Under the pieces are notes generated by a model. That model had not been told where the DNA came from and did no database searches. It saw nothing but the letters and a program-made list of their open reading frames with translations. From Arthrobacter rhizophilus (lineage in GTDB: Bacteria; Actinomycetota; Actinomycetes; Actinomycetales; Micrococcaceae): DNA of 64,000 bases. The stretch is from assembly GCF_026241105.1 (NCBI RefSeq), contig NZ_JAPFFT010000003.1:124001-188000 (forward strand). Direction: 5' to 3'. The first letter of the stretch is position 1. Every line of letters starts with the position of its first letter. Of the stretch, positions 33,621-42,620 are shown one piece after another. Position numbers and translations under genes: made by a program.

Positions 33621-33686
33621 CCCAACTAGCTCGCACTTAATGACGTTTTGGGCCTCCAAAACGACAACAACTGCTAGCTAGTTGGG
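33621..33686. repeat. Palindrome family A, copy 4 (solo)
   Basis: 66 bp, arms 33621-33649 and 33658-33686, loop GGGCCTCC. It lies between the convergent lldD and ArsR-family genes. Outer arms CCCAACTAGCT / AGCTAGTTGGG are perfect; inner arms have several mismatches. Confidence 0.92.
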
Positions 33687-33697
33687 GTGGCTACGCG

Positions 33698-34252
33698 CTA
33701 CTTCTTCCGGCCGAACTTCGGCAGATTGGGTAGGTTCGGCAGGTTCGCCAGGAGGTCCGCTGCCTTCGTGGCGGCACGGCCAACCGTGCGGCCGATCTGC
33801 TGCGGCATGGTGTCGTCCATTCCCGCGGCGGCGGCAGCGGCGCCCGAATCCGGCGTGGGCTCAGGCGAGCGCGCGACGTCGGCGCTCGCCGACGTCGGGA
33901 CCTCCGGCTCGCCGTCGGGCTGCGGGAGCTGCTTCCTCGCGGCGCGCGGGCTACCAGCCGCGGCGGCTGCCTCGGCGGCAGGCCGGGCGGGTCCGACGTC
34001 GAACGTCTCCAGCCAGCTGGCAACCCCAGCGAGCGGCTTGGGGTTCAACGCGTAGTAGCGTTTCTGCCCCTGTGCGCGCATGCTGACGAGATCCGCCTCG
34101 CGGAGTACCTTCAAATGTTTTGAGATGGTGGGCTGGCTCGCTGCGAGCTCCTCCACCAGTTCCCCCACAGCTTTATCCCCAGAGCGGAGGGAAACCAGAA
34201 TGTCACGCCGGGTTGCCTCAGCAATGACGGCAAATACGTCGTCAGTCACCAT
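33698..34252 (-). CDS. ArsR-family regulator with Ala/Pro-rich C-terminal tail
   Basis: A 184-residue protein. Residues 1-75 form an ArsR winged helix (DDVFAVIAEATRRDILVSLRSG, SQPTISKHLKVLREADLVSMRAQG, RYYALNPKPLAGVASWLE). No cysteine-based metal site is visible, so it is of the non-metal type. The remaining 100 residues are low complexity and end NLPNLPNLPKFGRKK, a short repeat and basic tail. Role of the tail unknown. The ATG at 34252 gives the standard start. Confidence 0.82.
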   Translation of the reverse strand: MVTDDVFAVIAEATRRDILVSLRSGDKAVGELVEELAASQPTISKHLKVLREADLVSMRAQGQKRYYALNPKPLAGVASWLETFDVGPARPAAEAAAAAGSPRAARKQLPQPDGEPEVPTSASADVARSPEPTPDSGAAAAAAGMDDTMPQQIGRTVGRAATKAADLLANLPNLPNLPKFGRKK

Positions 34253-34427
34253 GCCTCCCACCCTAGCGACATATACGCCAAAAGGCATCAACTATTTCGG
34301 TCGGCGTGAAGCAAGGAATCGTTGACCGCGCCCGGGGCCGGTGCTAGAACGGATTCACGGTCCGCCACGGCCCGCCGGAAGCGCGGATCCAGGTCAGGGC
34401 CGTTTGAGCGGGTTGGGGTGCGATGCC

Positions 34428-34910
34428 ATGACTGAATATTTCCGCCGGCAACTGTTCAACGTTATCGCCGCTGTGTTCCTGCTTCTTTTCGTGGCCGTTT
34501 GGCTGGCGGTACTCATCCGCGTGCTGACCTGGATTCCGGTAGGCGACGCCGCAGCACCAAGCCTCAACGGCGCCTTGGTCACTGCGGCGGGCGTCCTGGC
34601 CACGTCTCTGAGTTCACTAACGGCGTCGGCCCTGGGCTTCACGATTTCCGAAATCCGGCGGGACCGCGTCGTCGAGACCATCGAGAGGGTGGAGACTGCC
34701 TCCTACCCGAGCGAGGTGGCGGCCAGGCTGTCCGGCCGGATTATCGCCGCGATCATGGTGTACATGGTGATCGGGCTGCTGGTGCTGATCCTTTGGCTGT
34801 TCAAGGGCACGGCGTCCACGGATCTCATCGGCGCCTTCGCGCTGTCCCTGTTGGGCTGGTTGGTGGGAGCGGCCGGCGTCGTTTTCCAGACAGAGAAGCC
34901 AAGCCACTAG
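34428..34910 (+). CDS. Small four-segment membrane protein, function unknown
   Basis: A 160-residue protein with hydrophobic segments at about 10-32, 47-69, 108-130 and 137-157, and a charged loop SEIRRDRVVETIERVETA between segments two and three. I do not recognise a family. The start ATG at 34428 gives a short basic N-terminus (MTEYFRRQ). It lies between the ArsR gene and the convergent acuC. Confidence 0.65.
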   Translation: MTEYFRRQLFNVIAAVFLLLFVAVWLAVLIRVLTWIPVGDAAAPSLNGALVTAAGVLATSLSSLTASALGFTISEIRRDRVVETIERVETASYPSEVAARLSGRIIAAIMVYMVIGLLVLILWLFKGTASTDLIGAFALSLLGWLVGAAGVVFQTEKPSH

Positions 34911-34949
34911 CCTTGAGGCCAGCCGATCGGTTTGATGCTGGCGGGAACG

Positions 34950-36161
34950 CTAGTCGAACCAGGGGTCCAGTCCGTAGAGGGGGAAGATCTCCTTGCGGGT
35001 GGCAATGATGGTGCGGTCCACGGCGTCGGCAGGGTCGTACCCCACCTCCCATGAACGCCACCAGGTGTCGACGCCGTCGCCCATGAGTTCCGGAACCGAG
35101 TCCCCGTATTTCTCCTTGACGTAGCTCCGGAAGATTTCCGGGACCGGAGCTGTCAACTGCACGGGATGCTGGGCCACGATTCCTATCAAGTGGCTCCAGG
35201 TCCGCGGTACCACTCCCGTGATGTCGTAGCCCCCTCCCCCGGTGGCAATCCAGCGGTTCTCGCAGACCCTGGCGGCGAGACCCGCGATGGCGGTGGCCGC
35301 CTCGCGTTGACCGTCCACACTGAGGTTGAGGTGCGTGAGCGGATCGAGTTTGTGGGAGTCGCAGCCGTGCTGGCTCACGATGACTTCCGGATCAAAGGCC
35401 CGCACGAGTTGCGGCACCACTGCATGGAACGCGCGCAGCCACCCGGCGTCGCCCGTCCACGCAGGCAACGCCACATTGACGGCTGCGCCGAGCGCATCCG
35501 GACCGCCGATCTCGTTGGCGAATCCCGTTCCCGGGAACAACGAGAGGCCGCTCTCGTGCAGGGAGATCGTCAGGACCCTGGGATCGTTCCAGAAGATGCT
35601 CTGGGTGCCATCACCGTGGTGGGCGTCGATGTCGATGTACGCAACCCTCCGGACTCCGCCGTCGAGCAGCCTCTGCGCGGCGAGGGCGGCGTCGTTGTAG
35701 ATACAAAACCCACTGGCCCGCTCACGGGAAGCATGATGCATGCCGCCGCCGAAGTTGACGGCCCGGACCGCGGTCCCGGACAGGATGGCCTCGGCCGCGA
35801 GCAACGATCCGCCGGCAAGACGGGCGCTTGCTTCGTGCATTCCCGCAAACGCGGGATCATCTTCGGTGCCGAGTCCGCGTTCCGGGTCCGGCGTCGTCGG
35901 GTCCTCACTGGCGCGCCGCACGGCGGCGACGTATTCGGCGCTGTGAACGGCGAGGAGTTCGACGTCGGTCGCGACCTCGGGCGCTTGGACGGACACATGC
36001 TCCAGGTCGAAGAGTCCGAGCGCCGCGGCGAGCCTGGCCGTCAGTTCCAGCCGCGCGGGGGCCATCGGATGCGAGGGACCGAAATTGTATGCGGTCATGG
36101 CGGGATCCCACGCCACCGTCGTTGGCAGCGCGGACGGACGGGGGCCTGCCCAGGAAGTCAT
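34950..36161 (-). CDS. acuC: Acetoin utilization protein AcuC (class I histone deacetylase fold)
   Basis: A 403-residue zinc deacetylase. Seen: PMAPARLELTARL, GGGMHHASRERASGFCIYNDAALAA (catalytic His pair and oxyanion region), YIDIDAHHGDGTQSIFWND (zinc Asp/His), SLFPGTGFANEIGG and CDSHKLDPLTHLNLS (zinc Asp). In Bacillus, AcuC deacetylates acetyl-CoA synthetase; the same target is plausible here. Start at 36161 (MTSWAGPRP); 11 extra upstream codons lack a ribosome site. Confidence 0.9.
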   Translation of the reverse strand: MTSWAGPRPSALPTTVAWDPAMTAYNFGPSHPMAPARLELTARLAAALGLFDLEHVSVQAPEVATDVELLAVHSAEYVAAVRRASEDPTTPDPERGLGTEDDPAFAGMHEASARLAGGSLLAAEAILSGTAVRAVNFGGGMHHASRERASGFCIYNDAALAAQRLLDGGVRRVAYIDIDAHHGDGTQSIFWNDPRVLTISLHESGLSLFPGTGFANEIGGPDALGAAVNVALPAWTGDAGWLRAFHAVVPQLVRAFDPEVIVSQHGCDSHKLDPLTHLNLSVDGQREAATAIAGLAARVCENRWIATGGGGYDITGVVPRTWSHLIGIVAQHPVQLTAPVPEIFRSYVKEKYGDSVPELMGDGVDTWWRSWEVGYDPADAVDRTIIATRKEIFPLYGLDPWFD

Positions 36162-36273
36162 CAATGACAGGCTACCCGAGCGGCGGGAGCGCACCTGCCC
36201 CGTTACGGCGGGCGATTAGTGGTTTACTACTCAAGAAAGCAGAATCAATCGACCAGAAGCGAACAGCACTGCC

Positions 36274-37707
36274 ATGACTCAGAGCCAGTCGAGGTCCCGA
36301 GACCCGGCCAGCTGGCAAACCGTCCAGCCGGAGCGGGGAGGCCTGTGGATTTTCACGGGTATTCGCGACTTCATCGACAACATCGCCAACACCACACCGG
36401 CCCGATTGGCGCTGACGGCCTATGGCCTCGCGATCCTCCTGTTCACCGGCCTGCTTTCCCTGCCAGCGGCATCGGCTGACGGCGCGGTCACTCCCATCCA
36501 CCAGGCCTTGTTCACCGCTGTCTCCAGCGTCTGTGTGACCGGTTTGACCGTTGTGTCGACGGCGACGCACTGGACCTTCTTCGGCCAGCTCGTGATTCTC
36601 GTGGGCATCTTCGTGGGGGGCTTGGGAACCCTGACACTCGCTTCCCTCCTGGCACTCATGGTCAGCAAACGGCTGGGCGTGAGGGGCAAGCTCATTGCCC
36701 AGGAGGCGATGAACAACGCCGGACGTTTGGGCGAGGTGGGTACGTTGTTGCGGATCGTCATCTCGACGTCCGTGACCATCGAGGCCGTACTGGCCGTCGC
36801 GATGATTCCCCGGTTCCTGACGCTCGGAGAGGACTTCTGGCAGGCCGTCTGGCACGGGGTCTTCTATTCGATTTCTTCCTTCAACAATGCCGGTTTCACA
36901 CCCCATTCCGACGGCATCGTGCCGTACGAGGCGGACCTGTGGATTCTGGTGCCGCTGATGCTTGGCGTGTTCCTCGGCAGCCTCGGCTTCCCCGTGATGC
37001 TGGTGCTCCGGAGGCACGGCCTCAATTGGAAGAAGTGGAGCCTCCACAGCAAGCTGACCATCCAGGTTTCGCTGATTCTCCTCGTTGCCGGCGCAGTCCT
37101 CTGGGCCCTGATGGAGTGGGACAACACCAACACCATCGCCAACATGAGCTTTGGGGACAAGATCACGCATTCCATTTTCGCCTCGGTCATGACGCGCTCC
37201 GGAGGCTTCAACTTGGTTGACCAGAGCCATATGGATTCCACTACCAGGCTGCTGTCGGACGCGCTCATGTTCGCCGGCGGCGGTTCGGCGTCGACGGCGG
37301 GCGGCATCAAGGTGACCACCATCGCGGTCATGTTCCTTGCCATCGTCGCTGAGGCACGTGGCGACGACGACGTCAAGGTCTACGGCCGCACGATCCCCGA
37401 GGGCACCATGCGGGTGGCCATCTCGGTGATCGTAGCCGGTGCCACCTTGGTTTGCGCAGCAGCATTCTTGTTGCTGGCCATCAGCGGGGCCAGCCTGGAC
37501 CGAGTACTCTTCGAAACCATTTCAGCCTTCGCAACAGTGGGCCTCAGCACGAACCTCAGTGCCGAGTTGCCTCCGTCGGGGGTCTACATTCTGGCCGTCC
37601 TCATGTTCGCCGGCCGCATCGGCACCATCACCCTTGCCTCCGCCCTGGCCCTCCGCCAGCGCAGGCAGCTATTCCATTACCCGGAAGAGAGGCCAATCAT
37701 TGGCTAA
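36274..37707 (+). CDS. trkH: TrkH/KtrB family potassium transporter
   Basis: A 477-residue ion translocator. The four pore loops with the selectivity glycines are visible: SSVCVTGLTVVST, SISSFNNAGFTPHSD, TRSGGFNLVDQS and SAFATVGLSTNLS. It forms a K+ uptake channel gated by the cytosolic TrkA/KtrA ring. The next gene overlaps its end by 8 bp, and the two form an operon. Confidence 0.92.
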   Translation: MTQSQSRSRDPASWQTVQPERGGLWIFTGIRDFIDNIANTTPARLALTAYGLAILLFTGLLSLPAASADGAVTPIHQALFTAVSSVCVTGLTVVSTATHWTFFGQLVILVGIFVGGLGTLTLASLLALMVSKRLGVRGKLIAQEAMNNAGRLGEVGTLLRIVISTSVTIEAVLAVAMIPRFLTLGEDFWQAVWHGVFYSISSFNNAGFTPHSDGIVPYEADLWILVPLMLGVFLGSLGFPVMLVLRRHGLNWKKWSLHSKLTIQVSLILLVAGAVLWALMEWDNTNTIANMSFGDKITHSIFASVMTRSGGFNLVDQSHMDSTTRLLSDALMFAGGGSASTAGGIKVTTIAVMFLAIVAEARGDDDVKVYGRTIPEGTMRVAISVIVAGATLVCAAAFLLLAISGASLDRVLFETISAFATVGLSTNLSAELPPSGVYILAVLMFAGRIGTITLASALALRQRRQLFHYPEERPIIG

Positions 37708-38386
37708 TTCAACAGGCGCCCCCAACCGGCCGGCGCACAACGCCCCCGTGCTGGTGATCGGCCTGGGCCGCTTCGGTGCAGCCACTGCCGAGCAGCTCGT
37801 CAAGCAGGGACGCGAAGTCCTGGCCATCGAGCGGGACCGCACGCTCGTCCAGAACTGGGCGTCCGTGTTGACTCATGTGGTGGAGGCCGACGCCACGAAC
37901 ATCGACGCCCTCCGCCAGCTCGGCGCGCAGGAATTCAGCTCCGCAGTGGTGGGCGTGGGTACGTCGATCGAGTCCTCTGTGCTCATCACGGTGAACCTCG
38001 TGGATCTGGGCATCGAGCACCTCTGGGTGAAAGCGATCACTGCCTCACACGGCAAGATCCTCACGCGAATCGGCGCCAACCACGTTATCTATCCCGAGGC
38101 CGACGCCGGGGTCCGTGCGGCCCACCTCGTCTCTGGGCGCATGCTGGACTTCATCGAGTTCGACGACGACTTCGCGATCGTGAAAATGTACCCGCCGAAG
38201 GAAACCGTCGGCTTCACGCTGGATGAGTCCAAGGTCCGATCCAAGTACGGCGTGACGATTGTCGGCGTGAAATCCCCGGGCGAGGACTTCACCTATGCCC
38301 GGCCGGACACGAAGGTTTCCGGCCGCGACATGCTGATTGTGTCCGGCCACGTGGACCTGCTGGAGCGCTTCGCGGCCCGGCCGTAA
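37700..38386 (+). CDS. trkA: TrkA/KtrA family potassium channel regulator
   Basis: A 228-residue RCK protein: RCK_N Rossmann segment VLVIGLGRFGAATAEQLVKQGREVLAIERD near residue 18 with nucleotide-binding GxGxxG, VVEADATNIDALRQLGA, and an RCK_C domain from about residue 140. The best start is TTG at 37700, overlapping the trkH stop, with GAAGAGAGG upstream; no ATG or GTG gives the complete Rossmann start. Confidence 0.9.
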   Translation: MANSTGAPNRPAHNAPVLVIGLGRFGAATAEQLVKQGREVLAIERDRTLVQNWASVLTHVVEADATNIDALRQLGAQEFSSAVVGVGTSIESSVLITVNLVDLGIEHLWVKAITASHGKILTRIGANHVIYPEADAGVRAAHLVSGRMLDFIEFDDDFAIVKMYPPKETVGFTLDESKVRSKYGVTIVGVKSPGEDFTYARPDTKVSGRDMLIVSGHVDLLERFAARP

Positions 38387-38435
38387 GTCCCCTTCGAGAC
38401 CAATGTTCGGAGACAGCTCCCGTAACATAGGGCGG

Positions 38436-39407
38436 ATGGTATTCATACGGCTGTACCGCGAAGGAAAACTCGAACGCGACGACGTCGGCGCCCACGAGAT
38501 CGAGGCCCTGGCCCACCAGGATGACGTGGTGCTGTGGATCGACTTCACCAATCCGACAGCGGATGACCTCCTGGGCGTCGAGACGGTATACGGGCTCCAC
38601 CGCCTCGCCGTTGAGGACGCCGTCCATGACTTCCAGCGGCCCAAGCTGGACCGGTACCCGAACCATTTGTTCCTGTCGGCCTATCAGGCAGGGCTGAAGT
38701 CCGGCACCGGCGAACTCTCGATCGCCGAAATCTCGGCTTTCGTGACGCGGAACGCCCTCGTGACTGTGCACGGCCCTGATTTCGACACCGACATGTTGAT
38801 GGCGCATTGGGACGCGGAAACTGACCTGACCGCCCATGGGGCGCCCTTCCTCTTCTGGGGCCTGCTGGACTTGATCGTCGACGGGCACTTCGACGCCGTC
38901 CAGGAACTCGACGGTTACATCGACGCACTCGAAGAATCACTCTTTGACGACCACTCCCCCGACCACGACCTGCAGCGGAAGACCTTCGAGCTGCGAAAGA
39001 ACCTGGTCCGGCTCCGCCGCGTGATCCTGCCCATGCGCGAAGTCCTTAACACCCTCCTGCGCCGCGATGACCTCGTCGGCTGCAGTCCCGAGATGCAGCC
39101 CTTCCTGCAGGACGTCTACGACCATGTCTTGCGCGCCACGGAATGGACAGAATCGCTCCGTGACCTGGTCACCACCATCCTGGAAACGCATATCAGCATC
39201 CAGGGGAACCAGATGAACCTGGTCATGAAAAAGGTCACCAGCTGGGCCGCGATCATCGCCGTCCCCACAGCCGTCACAGGTTTCTTCGGACAGAACGTGC
39301 CGTTCTTCGGCTTCCAAAGCGACTACGGTCTCTGGTTGTCCTGCGCACTCATGGCCGGCGGATCAATTTTCCTGTACCTGGCGTTCAAGAAACGGGACTG
39401 GATCTAG
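38436..39407 (+). CDS. corA: CorA family divalent cation transporter with GQN in place of GMN
   Basis: A 323-residue CorA. An N-terminal cytosolic domain (WIDFTNPTADDLLGVETVYGLHRLAVEDAVHDFQRPKLDRYPNHLFLSAY) and a long helix with QRKTFELRKNLVRLRRVILPMREVLNTLLRR lead to two membrane segments. The selectivity loop normally read as GMN is GQN here (FFGQNVPFFG), and the C-terminus ends KKRDWI with the basic sphincter. It may carry Mg2+, Co2+ or another ion. ATG start at 38436. Confidence 0.88.
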   Translation: MVFIRLYREGKLERDDVGAHEIEALAHQDDVVLWIDFTNPTADDLLGVETVYGLHRLAVEDAVHDFQRPKLDRYPNHLFLSAYQAGLKSGTGELSIAEISAFVTRNALVTVHGPDFDTDMLMAHWDAETDLTAHGAPFLFWGLLDLIVDGHFDAVQELDGYIDALEESLFDDHSPDHDLQRKTFELRKNLVRLRRVILPMREVLNTLLRRDDLVGCSPEMQPFLQDVYDHVLRATEWTESLRDLVTTILETHISIQGNQMNLVMKKVTSWAAIIAVPTAVTGFFGQNVPFFGFQSDYGLWLSCALMAGGSIFLYLAFKKRDWI

Positions 39408-39451
39408 CCGACTCCCGCGGCGCAGGCGGCGTGCTTCTTTGAGGGAGAAGG

Positions 39452-40282
39452 CTAGGCGAGTTGCTGCGTGATTTCTGCGGCGCGGGCAGCGGCTGCACGG
39501 GCACCGTCGGCGATGATGGCGGGTATGCCGCCTTCGTTGAAGGCGGCGATGGCGCGCTCCGTGGTGCCGTTGGGGCTGGTCACCGCGATGCGCAGGGCGG
39601 TCGGATCTGCGCCCGGCTCGGCAAGCATGAAGCCGGCGCCTGCCACGGTCTCCCTGGAAATCATGAGGGAAAGCTCGGGATCCAAGCCAAGTTCGACGCC
39701 CGCAGCGGCCATGGCCTCGGCAAGGTAGAACGCGTACGCGGGCCCGGAGCCGCTGATGGCAGACAGGGCATCCACCTGTTCCTCGGGGATTTCCACCACG
39801 GTTCCTGCAGTGGCGAGGATGTCCTTGGCCTGCTGAAGCTGTTCGGGAGTGCAGTTGGTTCCGGGAGAAACTGAGACCACCCCGCGGCCGAGCTTGGCGG
39901 GTGTGTTGGGCATGGTGCGGATGACCGGCTGGCCCGCCGGCAACGCTGCTTCGAGCTGGGCGATGGACACGGCAGCGGCAACACTGATCACAATGGTGTT
40001 CTTGGCCAGCGCGGGCGAGATCTCGCGGGCAAGATCAGCAATGCCCGCGGGCTTGACACCCAGGATGACAACCGACGCGCCTTTGGTGGCCAGCTTGTTG
40101 TTGTCTGGTTCCTCTGCTCCGGCGATGGTCATGACATGGTGGCGCTCGGCCAGTTCGGCGGCGCGTTCTGCGCGGCGTACGGTGGCGACGACGTCCGACG
40201 GATCCGTTCCGGCGGCCAGCAAGCCACCCAGAATGGCCTCGTTCATGGACCCACAGCCAAGGAATGCGATTCGGATGCTCAT
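39452..40282 (-). CDS. proC: Pyrroline-5-carboxylate reductase
   Basis: A 276-residue NADPH enzyme for the last step of proline synthesis. Seen: IAFLGCGSMNEAILGGLLAAG near the N-terminus, VILGVKPAGI, VIRTMPNTPAKLGRGV and the C-terminal ALSAISGSGPAYAFYLAEAMAAAGVELGL with TVAGAGFML. Start at 40282; 35 further upstream codons show no similarity. Confidence 0.93.
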   Translation of the reverse strand: MSIRIAFLGCGSMNEAILGGLLAAGTDPSDVVATVRRAERAAELAERHHVMTIAGAEEPDNNKLATKGASVVILGVKPAGIADLAREISPALAKNTIVISVAAAVSIAQLEAALPAGQPVIRTMPNTPAKLGRGVVSVSPGTNCTPEQLQQAKDILATAGTVVEIPEEQVDALSAISGSGPAYAFYLAEAMAAAGVELGLDPELSLMISRETVAGAGFMLAEPGADPTALRIAVTSPNGTTERAIAAFNEGGIPAIIADGARAAAARAAEITQQLA

Positions 40283-40400
40283 GGCTCCATGATGCCAGTT
40301 CAGCTGCGCCGCTGCAGATCCAATTGCAGGGTTGTCCAGAGGCGCCCAGGATTCCCAGCTAGTTCCCAAGCTTATTGCAGGCTGCACCCAATATCGCTCC

Positions 40401-40528
40401 GTAACTTAGTAGTTACCTCATTGAGGGTGCGAGTGATGAGGCGGGCATGGGGATGTCCGCCACAAGCACCGGTGGTCGAACGGGTTTCCCCCCATTTTCC
40501 CGTGTCGACCGCCGGTGCTTTCTCGTTT
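40401..40528 (+). ncRNA. Candidate structured small RNA
   Basis: Four successive hairpins: GTAACT-TAGT-AGTTAC (40401-40416); CTCAT...ATGAG (40417-40440); GGCGGGCAT-GGGG-ATGTCCGCC (40440-40461); and a long stem from AAGCACCGG (40464) to CCGGTGCTT (40512-40520) whose loop contains CCCCCC (40488-40493), followed by TCTCGTTT. The GGGG tetraloop and the C6 loop are complementary and could kiss. CAATAT at 40389 may be a -10 element. The locus is the 364-bp gap between proC and the TIM-barrel gene; it holds no convincing coding sequence. C-rich loops recall actinobacterial 6C RNA, but the fit is partial. Confidence 0.45.
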
Positions 40529-40646
40529 AAGCCGCGTGATCGGGTCACGTACCAAGCGCGACGCGGGGCGACCCCGTGCATGCGCGACGGCGGGGCAGAG
40601 CAACTCAGCCGCCCGGCGTCGTCGTGCGGCTAAATCTCAACAGCCC

Positions 40647-41483
40647 TTAGATCTCGAAGGCTCCCACGAGTGGCGCTCCCAAATGCTGGCGCGCAAAGCG
40701 CAGTGTTTCAGCGAGCCACTCCTCGCGCTCTCCGGCAGCTTTTGCCTTGCGCGTGGAGATCTCGGCGACCACTGTGCCCTCGAATCCGTTGGATGCCAGG
40801 TGCTGCAGCACCTCGGCGCACTGTTGGGTCCCGTACCCGGGGATCAGGTGCTCGTCCTTGCCCGAACCGGAACCGTCGGTGAGGTGGACGTGGCGCAACT
40901 TGCTCCCGAGCGCCCGCACGGCCTCAAGACTGTTGGCCCCAGCAGTGGCGGCGTGCGAGAAGTCCCATGTGACGTCGTCGTAATCTTGGCCCATCGGGTC
41001 CCAGTGCGGAAGGTAAGCAAGCGCTTCCCGGCCGCGCACGCGCCACGGATACATGTTCTCCACCGCGATGTGCACTTGGTACATCGCAGCGATCTCGCGC
41101 ACACCGGCGGCGAAGTTCTCGGCGTAGTTCGACTGCCAGCGGAACGGCGGGTGAACCACCACCGTGTTGCAGCCGACCTCCCGCGCCATTTGGCAGGACA
41201 TCTCGATCTTGTTCCACGCCGGACCCCAGACCTGTTGGGTCAGCAGCAAGGTGGGTGCATGGATGGAGACGATCTGCTGGTCGTAACGATGGCTGAGCTG
41301 GATCAGGGCATCCGGGTTCTGGCTGGTGGCGTTATTGGTCACCATCACCTCCACGCCGTCGTACCCCAGGTCCTGGGCCACCGCAAACGCGTCATGGACG
41401 CTGAGTGGATAGACAGAAGCGCTGGAAAGCGCCACCGGGATCCTCGGCGTGTCTTCTTCGGAGTGCTCGACGTCGGTGCTCAT
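40647..41483 (-). CDS. Sugar phosphate isomerase/epimerase family TIM-barrel protein
   Basis: A 278-residue AP-endonuclease-2-like barrel. Seen: DLGYDGVEVMVTN, IVSIHAPTLLL (metal His), VVVHPPFRWQ, IAVENMYPW (metal Glu), WDFSHAATAG (Asp/His), LRHVHLTDGSG (His) and VVAEISTRKA (Glu). Metal ligands are complete, so it should be active; the substrate (sugar or DNA) cannot be told. The start is 1 bp after the ppx stop, indicating an operon. Confidence 0.87.
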   Translation of the reverse strand: MSTDVEHSEEDTPRIPVALSSASVYPLSVHDAFAVAQDLGYDGVEVMVTNNATSQNPDALIQLSHRYDQQIVSIHAPTLLLTQQVWGPAWNKIEMSCQMAREVGCNTVVVHPPFRWQSNYAENFAAGVREIAAMYQVHIAVENMYPWRVRGREALAYLPHWDPMGQDYDDVTWDFSHAATAGANSLEAVRALGSKLRHVHLTDGSGSGKDEHLIPGYGTQQCAEVLQHLASNGFEGTVVAEISTRKAKAAGEREEWLAETLRFARQHLGAPLVGAFEI

Positions 41484-41484
41484 G

Positions 41485-42549
41485 TCAGTTGGCCTGCCTG
41501 CCAGCGGTTGGGATGGGAAAGGACGCTGCCGCGGGCGCGGCCGTTCGGGTGTTGGCGCCCATACGGGGCACCGGTACCGCACCGCCGAGCCCGACGTGCG
41601 GGGCCGGGGCCAGCGGGCCGTCGAAGATCAGCTGGTCGAGTCGGCGCAAGATCAAGCCTTCGCGCAATGCCCACGGACAGATCTCCATGCTTGGAAACTC
41701 GAACATTTCCAAGGCCGCCTCTGCTACGAGGGCTCCGGCAAGGATCTGCCCGGCCCGCGCATCCGAGACCCCCGGGAGATAGAGCCGGTCTTCGACAGTC
41801 ATGGCCGAGATGCGCTGCGTCCAGAGTCCCAAGTCCGTGGCATGGAGTTCGCGTTTGACGTAGGGACCGGCGCCGCTGGGGGCGGCGCCTGCGATGCGTG
41901 CAAGCGAACGGAAGGTCTTGGAGGTCCCGGCCACCAGGTTGGCCCGGCCGAGTTGCTTGAACTCACGCACCACGGGTTTGAGTGTTTGGCGGATGTACTT
42001 GCGCAGTTCCTTGACGCTCTTGGCCGTCGGCGGGTCATTGTGGAGCCAGTCGCGGGTCAAGCGGCTGGCACCCAGGGGGACGGAGACCGCGAGCTCGGGC
42101 AGCTCGTCCTGGCCGAATGCCATTTCGAAAGAGCCGCCGCCGATGTCCAGGTCAAGGATGGGACCGGCGCCCCAGCCATACCAGCGTCGAACCGCGAAAA
42201 AGGTCATGGAGGCCTCTTCGCTACCGGTCAGTTCCTGCAGCGTCACGGTGGTCTCGTGCTTCACCCTGGCCAGGACTTCGGGACCGTTGGTGGCTTCCCG
42301 GATAGCCGACGTACAAAAGGCAAGGAGATCCTCGGCCTTGTGGCGGGCTGCGAACTCCCACGCCTCAAGGACGAACTCGATCAACTCGTGTTGTCCGGCG
42401 TCGTTGATGTTACCTTCGGCGTCCAGGAACTGGACCAGCGAAAGGGGTCGCTTATGGGAGGCAAACGCGACCGGGCGTGCGCCCGGGTGCGCGTCCACCA
42501 AAAGCAAATGGACGGTGTTGGAACCGATGTCTAGGACGCCAAGACGCAT
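41485..42549 (-). CDS. ppx: Exopolyphosphatase/pppGpp phosphatase family protein
   Basis: A 354-residue Ppx/GppA protein of the ASKHA fold: LGVLDIGSNTVHLLLVDAHPG at the N-terminus (phosphate 1), FCTSAIREATNGPEVL, LDIGGGSFEMAFG (phosphate 2) and GTSKTFRSLARI. It hydrolyses polyphosphate or pppGpp; actinobacterial short forms like this lack the C-terminal HD domain. It is upstream of the TIM-barrel gene in a probable operon. Confidence 0.9.
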   Translation of the reverse strand: MRLGVLDIGSNTVHLLLVDAHPGARPVAFASHKRPLSLVQFLDAEGNINDAGQHELIEFVLEAWEFAARHKAEDLLAFCTSAIREATNGPEVLARVKHETTVTLQELTGSEEASMTFFAVRRWYGWGAGPILDLDIGGGSFEMAFGQDELPELAVSVPLGASRLTRDWLHNDPPTAKSVKELRKYIRQTLKPVVREFKQLGRANLVAGTSKTFRSLARIAGAAPSGAGPYVKRELHATDLGLWTQRISAMTVEDRLYLPGVSDARAGQILAGALVAEAALEMFEFPSMEICPWALREGLILRRLDQLIFDGPLAPAPHVGLGGAVPVPRMGANTRTAAPAAASFPIPTAGRQAN

Positions 42550-42620
42550 TCTGCCATTATTCCCCGATTCGAAGCGAGTGAAGCAAGTGCGACTGCCGAT
42601 TCGTGTTGGCGGCTAGTCAA

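Noticed and set aside
40401..40528. Assignment of the hairpin cluster as 6C RNA
   Set aside because: 6C RNA should have two C-rich loops; here one loop is C-rich and the other is GGGG, so only a generic structured RNA is claimed.
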